The notes beneath the pieces were generated by a model that was given only the letters and a program-made list of their open reading frames with translations, made no database searches and had not been told where the DNA came from. Made by a program: the position numbers and the translations under genes. 42,750 nucleotides of DNA. Origin: Rhizobium sp. J15. Lineage in GTDB: Bacteria; Pseudomonadota; Alphaproteobacteria; Rhizobiales; Rhizobiaceae. Location: NCBI RefSeq assembly GCF_002531825.1, contig NZ_NWSX01000053.1:1-42750 (forward strand), in the 5' to 3' direction. Positions within the stretch are counted from its first letter, which is position 1. Every line of letters begins with the position of its first letter. Below are positions 15,570-22,365 of the stretch, one piece after another.

Positions 15570-16637
15570 TCAGGCTGCGACGGCTGCCTTGCGCCGTTCG
15601 CGGGCGGATTTTGCCAAGTCTTCCAGCACGGCGACCGACATGTCCCAGTCGATGCAGCCGTCGGTGATGGACTGGCCGTAGACGAGCGGTTTGCCGGGAA
15701 CGAGATCCTGGCGGCCGGCGACGAGGTTGCTTTCGATCATCATGCCCTTGATCTGGCGGTTTCCGGCGGCGATCTGTCCGGCGACGTCCTTGACCACCCG
15801 CGGCTGATTCATCGGATCCTTGCTGCTGTTGGCATGGCTGGCATCGATGAGGATGCGCGGATCCACGCCGAGCTTGACGGCCTCGCTGACCACCGCCTGG
15901 ACGTCGGCGGCCTCATAGTTCGGCCGCTTGCCGCCGCGCAGGATGATGTGGCAATCCTCATTGCCTCGGGTCGAGGCGATCGCCGCCTGGCCATCCTTGG
16001 TGACGGCGGGGAAGTGATGCGGCTGCGACGCGGCGAGGATCGCGTCGAGCGCCACGCGGACGCCGCCATCCGTGCCGTTCTTGAAGCCGATCGGGCAGGA
16101 GAGGCCGGAGGCGAGCTGGCGATGGATCTGGCTTTCGGTCGTGCGTGCGCCGATCGCGCCCCAGCTCACGAGATCGGTAATATATTGCGGCGTGATCGTT
16201 TCGAGGAATTCGACACCGGCTGGCAGGCCCATCGCATTGATGTCGAGCAGCAGGCGCCGGGCGATCCGAAGCCCTTCCTCGATGCGGTAGCTGCCATCGA
16301 GATGCGGGTCGTTCATCAAGCCCTTCCAGCCGACCGTGGTGCGGGGCTTTTCGAAATAGACGCGCATGACGATTTCGAGATCGCCGGAGAAGCGCTGCCG
16401 CTGCTCCGCCAGCCGTTCGGCATATTCGCGTGCCGCGGCAGGATCGTGGATGGAGCAGGGGCCTATGACGACGACCAGGCGGTCGTCCTCTCCCTCGAGA
16501 ATCTTATGGATCGCATTGCGGTTGCTGGTCACCGTCTCGCTGACGGCAGCGGTTCGGGGGATTTCCGCGATGATATCGGCGGGTTTGGTCAGCGGGGTGA
16601 TTTCGAGGATACGCAGATCATCGATGGTATCGGACAC
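15570..16637 (-). CDS. aroF: Class I 3-deoxy-7-phosphoheptulonate synthase
   Basis: This enzyme also makes DAHP from phosphoenolpyruvate and erythrose 4-phosphate, but belongs to the E. coli AroFGH-type class I. Signatures are VVIGPCSIHD with the metal-binding Cys61, MRVYFEKPRTTVGWKGL (about 91-107), GARTTESQ, and DASHANSSKDP (about 265). The length of 355 residues is standard. The start is a GTG at 16637, supported by GGAG eight bases upstream. Enzymes of this type are normally feedback-inhibited by Tyr, Phe or Trp; which one cannot be told here. The leader upstream suggests Tyr-linked control. A class II enzyme of the same function lies at 6295-7668. Confidence 0.93.
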   Translation of the reverse strand: MSDTIDDLRILEITPLTKPADIIAEIPRTAAVSETVTSNRNAIHKILEGEDDRLVVVIGPCSIHDPAAAREYAERLAEQRQRFSGDLEIVMRVYFEKPRTTVGWKGLMNDPHLDGSYRIEEGLRIARRLLLDINAMGLPAGVEFLETITPQYITDLVSWGAIGARTTESQIHRQLASGLSCPIGFKNGTDGGVRVALDAILAASQPHHFPAVTKDGQAAIASTRGNEDCHIILRGGKRPNYEAADVQAVVSEAVKLGVDPRILIDASHANSSKDPMNQPRVVKDVAGQIAAGNRQIKGMMIESNLVAGRQDLVPGKPLVYGQSITDGCIDWDMSVAVLEDLAKSARERRKAAVAA

Positions 16638-16671
16638 GGTATGGCTCCTGTTTGGTCATACCGAGCGGAAC

Positions 16672-16699
16672 AAAAAAGCCGCCAGGTAGACTAGCGGCT
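16672..16699 (-). terminator. Rho-independent terminator inside the aroF leader
   Basis: A 9-bp stem with a 5-base loop (TCTAC) is followed by six T on the minus strand. It ends 35 bases before the GTG start of the class I DAHP synthase gene, in the sense direction, so it would stop transcription before the gene unless disrupted. Confidence 0.85.
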
Positions 16700-16761
16700 G
16701 TTCGGGTTGTCGTCGCGTTGACTTCAGTTACGCATAGACCCGCATCCGCTGGGAGCAGCGG
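16672..16761 (-). promoter_or_regulatory. Attenuator of the class I DAHP synthase gene
   Basis: Read on the minus strand, four segments can pair alternatively. Segment 1 CCGCTG (16761-16756) pairs with segment 2 CAGCGG (16751-16746). Segment 2 can instead pair with segment 3: AGCGG with CCGCT (16697-16693), and just inside it CGGGT (16742-16738) with ACCCG (16707-16703). Segment 3 AGCCGCTAG (16699-16691) with segment 4 CTGGCGGCT (16685-16677) gives a 9-bp stem including one G-T pair, loop TCTAC, followed by a T-run to 16672. Segment 1 begins at the last base of Tyr codon 14 of the leader peptide, so a ribosome waiting at codons 12-14 would cover it and favour the antiterminator. Confidence 0.75.
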
Positions 16762-16802
16762 TACGAATAAAATCGCGAGGCGTAGACTGATGTGATCGAC
16801 AT
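16728..16802 (-). CDS. Candidate Tyr-rich leader peptide of the class I DAHP synthase
   Basis: A 24-codon frame runs from ATG (16802) to TAA (16728). It contains Tyr at codons 7, 12, 14 and 23 (TAC, TAT, TAC, TAT) and Phe at codon 11 (TTT), an unusual aromatic content for so short a peptide; codons 11-14 read F-Y-S-Y. There is no ribosome site, but the candidate promoter places the first transcribed base on the A of the ATG, so translation could be leaderless. Leaderless initiation is established for the trp leader peptide of Sinorhizobium meliloti. The frame overlaps attenuator segments 1 and 2. Its function as a tyrosine sensor is inference. Confidence 0.65.
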   Translation of the reverse strand: MSITSVYASRFYSYRCSQRMRVYA

Positions 16803-16837
16803 GAGGCGTCTTTAGCGTGGCAGCCTCGCCTTGTCAC
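16803..16837 (-). promoter_or_regulatory. Candidate promoter of the aroF leader
   Basis: On the minus strand, GTGACA (16837-16832) and TAAAGA (16814-16809) are separated by 17 bases and resemble -35 and -10 elements. A start seven bases after the -10 falls on 16802, the A of the leader peptide ATG. Confidence 0.5.
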
Positions 16838-16972
16838 GCAGAATCTGCAGCCGGACAATCGAGCCTCGGGATGCTCTTGTAAAGCACGCCGCAATCGGTC
16901 TGCCGATGCGACGTGCCTTCAAGCTATTGTTTCTGCATGCCTTTCTTCAAAGGAGGTATGCAGCCTGGCAAA

Positions 16973-17557
16973 TCAGAGAGCGTCGACGTTCACGCCGATG
17001 GTGATGGCGCCGATCGGGGTGCCCTTGTCGTCGGAGATCGTCACGCTTGCCTGCGACTGCAGCGTCTGGGTCGATTCGTCCTTCTCGATTTCGTCGATGA
17101 AGACGGCGTCCTTGCCCGCTCCGAAGGATTTCTGGAACTTGGCTTCGTCGCCCTGCCAATAATCCGATGTGACGTCGCTCTGGCCGACATTCAGGCCCTT
17201 TGCGTCCATGACGAAGATCTCGGTGATCTTGCCGCCGGAAGCAGCCTTCTTCTCCTGAAGGAATTTGGACAGCGCATTGCCCAGCACGCCGTCGATCATC
17301 GAATGATCGGAGCCATCGACCTCGGCGCGCCACTTCTTGTCCAGGGCGTCGATATCGGCCGCGCTCAGATTGGCGTTGGTGGCGTCCTGCGCCTTGAGGG
17401 CATCGACGATGGCGGGGTCGCTGAGCCAGGGCGTGACGTCGCTCTTCACGTAGTCGGCGATCGGGGCAAGCTGAGCGGCATCCTGCGCCATGGAGACACC
17501 CATGGGCACGGCAGATGCGCTGCAGGCCAGAAGCAATGCGGTTACAACTCTTTTCAT
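16973..17557 (-). CDS. Exported PDC/Cache-like sensor domain protein
   Basis: A signal peptide (MKRVVTALLLACSASAVPMG... with cleavage near MAQ-DA) is followed by about 170 residues and no membrane segment, so the product should be periplasmic. The later half reads like a Cache/PDC sensor fold: ITEIFVMDAKGLNVGQSDVT, then DYWQGDEAKF, and a closing strand pair QASVTISDDKGTPIGAITIGVNV. Such folds usually sit outside chemoreceptors and kinases. Here a free copy follows the chemoreceptor gene by 58 bases on the same strand with a good GGAAGGGAA ribosome site. A role as soluble ligand-binding partner of that receptor is inferred from context. Confidence 0.7.
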   Translation of the reverse strand: MKRVVTALLLACSASAVPMGVSMAQDAAQLAPIADYVKSDVTPWLSDPAIVDALKAQDATNANLSAADIDALDKKWRAEVDGSDHSMIDGVLGNALSKFLQEKKAASGGKITEIFVMDAKGLNVGQSDVTSDYWQGDEAKFQKSFGAGKDAVFIDEIEKDESTQTLQSQASVTISDDKGTPIGAITIGVNVDAL

Positions 17558-17615
17558 TGTGTTCCCTTCCTGATGATCGGTTGTTGAGGAATAAAATTAT
17601 CGAAGGCAGATGGCG

Positions 17616-19490
17616 TCAGAACTCCTCCCAGGCGCCGGGAGCGGCGGCAACGGCGGCATTTCCTGCGTGCCGCTGCGTAACGACCCGTTGCTCGGTCCGA
17701 GGTTGGCGAACGGATTGAGCGGGCTTGGGCTGGCTGGCGGCAGAACCGGCGACGGTGAACCGGCCGGCCGAATCCTGCAGGAGACGGCCCTGTGTCAGCA
17801 GTTCCTGGCAGGCTGCGTTCGTTTCTTCGACCATTGCCGCATTCTGCTGGGTCGCCTGATCCATCTGGTTGATCGCGCCGTTGATTTCCTGCAGGCCTGT
17901 CGCCTGCTCGCGATAGGACTGGACGAGGGAGGCGATGCTGTCGCTGATGCGGTTGATCTGCTCCTCGATCTTCAGCAGAGCATCGCCCGTCTGGTTGACG
18001 AGCCCGACACCGGCGGCGACTTCCTGGCCCGATACATTGATCAGGTTTTTGATTTCCTTCGCCGCATTGGCCGAACGCTGGGCGAGTTCACGCACCTCCT
18101 GCGCGACGACGGCGAAGCCCTTGCCGGCCTCGCCGGCACGGGCGGCCTCGACGCCGGCGTTCAGCGCCAGCAGGTTGGTCTGGAAGGCGATCTCATCGAT
18201 GACGCCGATGATGCGGCCGATCTGGCTCGAGGACGTTTGGATGCGGTCCATGGCGCCGATCGCATCCCGCACCACGGTCGCCGAGACATGAGCGCTGCGC
18301 TTGGTCTCCTCGACCAGCTGCCCGGCATTTTCAGCCCGCTGCGACGACGTCCTGACCGTCGAGGTGACCTCATCGAGGGCGGCTGCGGTCTCTTCCAGTG
18401 CCGCGGCCTGCTGTTCCGTGCGCCGGGCGAGTTGATCGGCGGAGGAGGCAAGCTCGCTGGAGCCGCCTTCGACGGCGACCGACGCCGTCTTGATCTCCGT
18501 CAGAGCGGCTGCAACCGCTTCGACCATGCGGTTGAAATCCTGCCGCAACTTATCGAATTCCGGGCCGAGATCGGCGAGCTTGATCGAGAAATCGCCTGCG
18601 GCAAGCCTTTCCAACGCATTGGCGAGCGTGTTCATGACCAGCCGCTGGGTGTTGCTCGCCTCTTCCGTCAAGGACGCGTTGCGCGCCCTTTCGGCATCGA
18701 GCGAGGCGCTCTGCTCGGCAGCAGCCCGTTCCCTTTCGACCTTGGCAATCGCTTCTTCACGGAAAACTTCCAATGCTCGCGCCAGGAAGCCGATTTCATC
18801 GCCATTTTGCTTGTAGGTGACGGGTGAGGCGAGGTCGCCTTTCTGCAGAGCACTGATCCTGGCGCTGAGAATCCGGAGCGGGCGGCCGACGAGGCTGCGC
18901 ATGGCGAGAAGGAATGCGGCGACGGCGAGCGCGGTGATCACCGATTGGGTGATCAGCGAAATGAGAACCTTTTGCTGGACTTCGGAGGCGATCTTCTCGA
19001 CGGACCAGTTAGTAACGACGTAGCCGGTGCTCTTGCCGGATTTGTCCAGCGGCAGCGGCGCGATGATCGTCACCACGCCGGACGATACGCCGGTGTCGTC
19101 GATCACCGTTTTATCAGGCTTGGCGCCGAGGCTTTTCTTCAAGTCGTCGACGGCAGGCAAGCCGGTGCTTCCGTCGCGCATCCAGCTGTCGACGGTGGCA
19201 AGGTCCGCGTTGAATGCGGCGAACTGGACGAGGTCGAGCGAAGGGTCGTCACGATAGAGCGAATAAGCGTCGCGAACGGCGTTCGCCTTGCCCCATTTGA
19301 CGCCGCCTGCGGCGAGAGATGCGAACTGTTCCGCATCCTTGGCCCAGTTCGCCTTGGCGCCATCGACCAATGCCCGCGTTTCGTACATCCAGCTATAGGT
19401 GGCGAAGGCGGAAATGCCGCAAAGATTGACGGCGACGATGATGGCGGCCAGCTTTGCCGTCAGTGGCATCGTTTTCAGAAATTGGAACAT
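17616..19490 (-). CDS. Methyl-accepting chemotaxis protein
   Basis: The receptor has membrane helices at about residues 13-33 and 175-197, enclosing a periplasmic region of about 140 residues that looks like a single Cache sensor. A HAMP domain follows (about 198-255), then a second HAMP-like stretch (LERLAAGDFSIKL, about 290). The signalling domain runs from about 340 to 580. Its hairpin tip EIAFQTNLLALNAGVEAARAG, the CheW and CheA contact, is fully conserved. The protein ends in AWEEF after a Pro/Ala/Gln-rich linker, matching the C-terminal tether pentapeptide that binds CheR or CheB. The ligand is unknown. Confidence 0.93.
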   Translation of the reverse strand: MFQFLKTMPLTAKLAAIIVAVNLCGISAFATYSWMYETRALVDGAKANWAKDAEQFASLAAGGVKWGKANAVRDAYSLYRDDPSLDLVQFAAFNADLATVDSWMRDGSTGLPAVDDLKKSLGAKPDKTVIDDTGVSSGVVTIIAPLPLDKSGKSTGYVVTNWSVEKIASEVQQKVLISLITQSVITALAVAAFLLAMRSLVGRPLRILSARISALQKGDLASPVTYKQNGDEIGFLARALEVFREEAIAKVERERAAAEQSASLDAERARNASLTEEASNTQRLVMNTLANALERLAAGDFSIKLADLGPEFDKLRQDFNRMVEAVAAALTEIKTASVAVEGGSSELASSADQLARRTEQQAAALEETAAALDEVTSTVRTSSQRAENAGQLVEETKRSAHVSATVVRDAIGAMDRIQTSSSQIGRIIGVIDEIAFQTNLLALNAGVEAARAGEAGKGFAVVAQEVRELAQRSANAAKEIKNLINVSGQEVAAGVGLVNQTGDALLKIEEQINRISDSIASLVQSYREQATGLQEINGAINQMDQATQQNAAMVEETNAACQELLTQGRLLQDSAGRFTVAGSAASQPKPAQSVRQPRTEQRVVTQRHAGNAAVAAAPGAWEEF

Positions 19491-19777
19491 GCCGCGGGGC
19501 CTCGAAATGCGGCTCAGTCGGATATGCTCCCGACCGGCGTATCAATACGGCATCCACGCTGGCGGCCGCAGCATGAGCACTCATGCCCATGTCCTCCTTG
19601 CAGCCCAAAACGCGCAATTGCAGTGTCTATTTTTTTTGTAAAGAAAAGATAAAGTGAAATAGCGGTCCATGCCTGCGGCTGTGTCACGGTCGGCACGCTC
19701 GAAAATTCGACGAGGCTTGTCGACTGACGTCTCTTCGAGCCCGGCTTGCCGTAGCGTCGGTTTCCTGAAATAGATGC

Positions 19778-19943
19778 GCCGTCAGGTGCCTGCCGTCGAG
19801 GCGGGAGAATCGGGAATCCGGTGTAAGCCCGGAACGTGCCCAACGCTGTAAGGCCGACGCCTGCCGCTTCATCATGCCACTGGCTTTTGCCGGGAAGGCT
19901 TGCGGCAGACGGATGACGCCAAGTCAGAAGACCGGCCTGGCGA
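19778..19943 (+). ncRNA. Cobalamin riboswitch
   Basis: The leader of bluB has the B12-riboswitch landmarks in order: CAGGTGCC at 19783-19790, GGGAATCCGGTG near 19813, AAGCCCGGAACGTGCCC, the B12 box GCCACTG at 19876-19882, CGGGAAGG, and the closing AAGTCAGAAGACCGGCC at 19921-19937. It should bind adenosylcobalamin and reduce bluB expression. The order and wording of these blocks make the call firm; the exact 5' limit is approximate. Confidence 0.88.
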
Positions 19944-19949
19944 GATAGA

Positions 19950-19989
19950 CCCAACCCGCGCGGACGGCGGGCGGTTGCGTTGTTGGGGA
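19950..19989 (+). promoter_or_regulatory. Ribosome-site-sequestering hairpin after the riboswitch
   Basis: CCCAAC at 19950-19955 can pair with GTTGGG at 19982-19987, with an inner CCGC (19956-19959) and GCGG (19971-19974). The 3' arm contains the bluB ribosome site GGGGA (19985-19989). No T-run is present, so translation block is more likely than termination. Confidence 0.5.
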
Positions 19990-19996
19990 TTTGACG

Positions 19997-20698
19997 ATGC
20001 GACCCTTTGACGAGGATGCCCTGTCAGTGGCATCCGGTTTTTCCATGGCCGAACGTGAGGCCGTCTATCACGCGATCATGACGCGGCGTGACGTGCGCAG
20101 CCAGTTCCTGCCCGATCCGCTGCCGGAGGATGTCGTGGGCCGCCTGCTGACGGCCGCCCATCACGCGCCCTCCGTCGGCTTCATGCAGCCGTGGAACTTC
20201 ATTCTGGTCAAGAATGCCGAGGTGAGGGCGCGGGTGCGCGATGCCTTCATGAAGGCCAACGAGGAGGCGGCGCTGATGTTCGAGGGCGAGCGGCGGCAGG
20301 CATATCGTTCGCTCAAGCTCGAAGGCATCGTCGAGGCGCCGCTCGGCATCTGCGTGACCTGCGATCCCACGCGCAGCGGCAGCGTGGTGCTCGGCCGCAC
20401 CCACAATCCGAGGATGGATTCCTATTCGACCGTCTGCGCCATCCAGAACCTCTGGCTTGCGGCGCGGGCGGAAGGGATCGGCATCGGCTGGGTCAGCATC
20501 TTTCGTGAAGACGATCTGAAAGCCATTCTCGGCATACCCGATCATATCGAAGTGGTCGCCTGGCTCTGCGCCGGCTTCGTCGACCGGCTTTACGACGAGC
20601 CGGAACTCGCGGTCAAAGGCTGGCGGCAAAGGCTGCCGCTCCAAGAGCTTGTCTTCCACGACGGCTGGGGACGGAGCGAGCGGCAGAGCCCGTCGTAA
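19997..20698 (+). CDS. bluB: 5,6-dimethylbenzimidazole synthase
   Basis: BluB breaks down reduced FMN with oxygen to form 5,6-dimethylbenzimidazole, the lower ligand of vitamin B12. The nitroreductase-like fold shows FMN-contact elements TRRDVRSQF (about 30), AAHHAPSVGFMQPWNF (about 53-68) and a C-terminal LWLAARAEGIGIGWVSIF (about 153-170). The length, 233 residues from the ATG at 19997, fits rhizobial BluB. A TTG two codons upstream is ignored because GGGGA is spaced correctly for the ATG. The cobalamin riboswitch confirms the pathway. Its stop abuts the stop of the convergent DUF2865 gene. Confidence 0.95.
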   Translation: MRPFDEDALSVASGFSMAEREAVYHAIMTRRDVRSQFLPDPLPEDVVGRLLTAAHHAPSVGFMQPWNFILVKNAEVRARVRDAFMKANEEAALMFEGERRQAYRSLKLEGIVEAPLGICVTCDPTRSGSVVLGRTHNPRMDSYSTVCAIQNLWLAARAEGIGIGWVSIFREDDLKAILGIPDHIEVVAWLCAGFVDRLYDEPELAVKGWRQRLPLQELVFHDGWGRSERQSPS

Positions 20699-21784
20699 TC
20701 ACTGCTGCTGCGGCTGTGGGCCGGGTGTTGCCGGATTGGCAAGATCGATCGTGCCCTGGTCGCCGGCGAGGAACTGTGGCCCGACCTGGCGGACCTTGTT
20801 TTGCACGGGATCATAGGGACGTTCCGGAACGGATGGCTGCGGCACGGGCGCTATCGCAGTCTTCTCCGGCGGATTGGTGCGGATGGTGGTGATCGAGCCC
20901 TGCTGCGGCGGTTCGCTCACGGCCTGCTTGCCGCGCATCTCATTGTAATAGGCGGTGAGATTGCAGGCGCAGGCGTTTTTCTCGCCGGGCGCACGGTTCT
21001 TGTAGGCGAAGGCGTTTTTCATGGCGCTGTAGGGCGTGCCCGTCGCCACCGAGATCATGTTCGAGGCTTCCGTGCTTCTCACGTCGCGATAGAAGAGCTG
21101 CGTTTCGATGCCGGGGCACATCTTGGAGCAGGTCTGGGCATCGCGGCCGAAATCGACCGAAGTGGCGTTCGAACTGATCGGAAAGAAGCCGCCATCGCAG
21201 CTGCGCACGCAGATGGTGCTGACGGGTGAGAGCATCTCGGCCTGCGGCAGGCCGTAATACGGGTCATATTCGCCGCCGCCGAGCGGAATGAAGGTATCGC
21301 CGCGCATCGCCTGTTCCTCGATGCTCGGGGCGGGATCGTTGGCGCTGCGTTCGGACGGTGCATAAAAATTCTCGCTATTGCAGCCGTTGCGCTCCAGAGC
21401 AGCCATCAGTTCGCGGCGCGCGCCGTCATCGCCCTGGCTGCGCAGCTCGTCGCGGCGGTCCTGGAGATAGCGGATATTGTCGATCATCCGGGCTTCGGCC
21501 TGCGAGAGCTCGGCGCAATAATCGGCATTCTCACCGCCGATCACGACCATGCTGCCCGAGGTGCAATCATAGCTGCGCAAATCGTTGCGGACCTTGCGGA
21601 GCTCGAGGTTCTGCTCGGCAATCGCGCTGGCATATTGACGTGCTTCCGGCCCGTTATTGTTGCCGATCGATCGCGGCAGGTCGGCGAGACGGCCGCGCAG
21701 GTCGTTGCAGATGGCGCTGGACTGCGCAGCGGCAGGGGACGCCAACGCAAGAAGAAGTACGAGAGACAGGTTTCGGCGTTTCAC
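20699..21784 (-). CDS. Exported DUF2865 protein
   Basis: A signal peptide (MKRRNLSLVLLLALASPAAA then QSS) starts the protein. A coiled-coil-like region with YADYC-type Cys and many Glu/Arg follows (about 45-125). The DUF2865 core comes next, marked by TICVRSCDGGFFPIS and a Cys-rich DAQTCSKMCPG (about 190-230), then a Pro/Gln-rich tail. The even spread of Cys suggests disulfides in the periplasm or envelope. The function of the family is unknown. The start is GTG at 21784 with GGGA upstream. It is convergent with bluB with no spacer, and divergent from the small phosphatase. Confidence 0.82.
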   Translation of the reverse strand: MKRRNLSLVLLLALASPAAAQSSAICNDLRGRLADLPRSIGNNNGPEARQYASAIAEQNLELRKVRNDLRSYDCTSGSMVVIGGENADYCAELSQAEARMIDNIRYLQDRRDELRSQGDDGARRELMAALERNGCNSENFYAPSERSANDPAPSIEEQAMRGDTFIPLGGGEYDPYYGLPQAEMLSPVSTICVRSCDGGFFPISSNATSVDFGRDAQTCSKMCPGIETQLFYRDVRSTEASNMISVATGTPYSAMKNAFAYKNRAPGEKNACACNLTAYYNEMRGKQAVSEPPQQGSITTIRTNPPEKTAIAPVPQPSVPERPYDPVQNKVRQVGPQFLAGDQGTIDLANPATPGPQPQQQ

Positions 21785-22000
21785 GGCGTCGTCCCGGAAT
21801 GAGCAAACGGTCGATGGGTCGATGCGACGTCACTTCGCCGCGCGTGTTCTCTTAGCGTGTTTCTCTTAAGAAGCTCAGAGAAATTCTTAGCGCATTTTCG
21901 CGATTTTATCCAGCGGCGGTGGTGATCGGCCTTCTGGTTTCGCTCTCTACGAGGAATTGTGCTATCGCGAGCCCAACTCCTCCTCACATGAGATCGAAAC

Positions 22001-22321
22001 GTGAAAAACGTCCTTTTCGTATGCAGCCAGAACAAACTTCGCAGCCCGACGGCAGAACAGGTTTTCGCAGACTGGCCCGATATCGAGGTTTCCTCTGCCG
22101 GTACGAACAATGATGCCGAAAATCCCCTGTCGAGCGAGCTGATCGACTGGGCCGATATCGTTTTTGTGATGGAGAGAACTCACCGCACGAAAGTCCAGAG
22201 CAGATATAGATCAGCTCTCAAAGGCAAACGTCTGATCTGCCTACATATTCCCGATGATTACGACTTCATGGACCCCGGGCTCATCCGGCTGCTGAAGGCA
22301 AAGATCCCTCAGCATCTGTAA
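22001..22321 (+). CDS. Short low-molecular-weight protein tyrosine phosphatase family protein
   Basis: The P-loop FVCSQNKLRSPTAE places Cys8 and Arg14 in a C-x5-R phosphatase signature, followed by Ser15 as in LMW-PTPs. A DP pair (MDPGL, about residue 91) could supply the general acid. The protein is 106 residues, shorter than the usual 140-160, and has no arsenate reductase features. The start is a GTG at 22001 with only a weak ribosome site. Fully catalytic residues suggest activity on phosphotyrosine or small phosphates, but no substrate is indicated. It is convergent with the malic enzyme gene. Confidence 0.8.
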   Translation: MKNVLFVCSQNKLRSPTAEQVFADWPDIEVSSAGTNNDAENPLSSELIDWADIVFVMERTHRTKVQSRYRSALKGKRLICLHIPDDYDFMDPGLIRLLKAKIPQHL

Positions 22322-22343
22322 GTCAGTCCGCCGAGATCGCTCG

Positions 22344-22365
22344 GCAGCCGGCTCACGCCGGCTGC
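22344..22365. terminator. Hairpin shared by convergent phosphatase and malic enzyme genes
   Basis: GCAGCCGGC (22344-22352) and GCCGGCTGC (22357-22365) form a perfect 9-bp stem with loop TCAC, which contains the malic enzyme stop codon. No T-run follows on either strand, so its strength as a terminator is uncertain. Confidence 0.4.
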
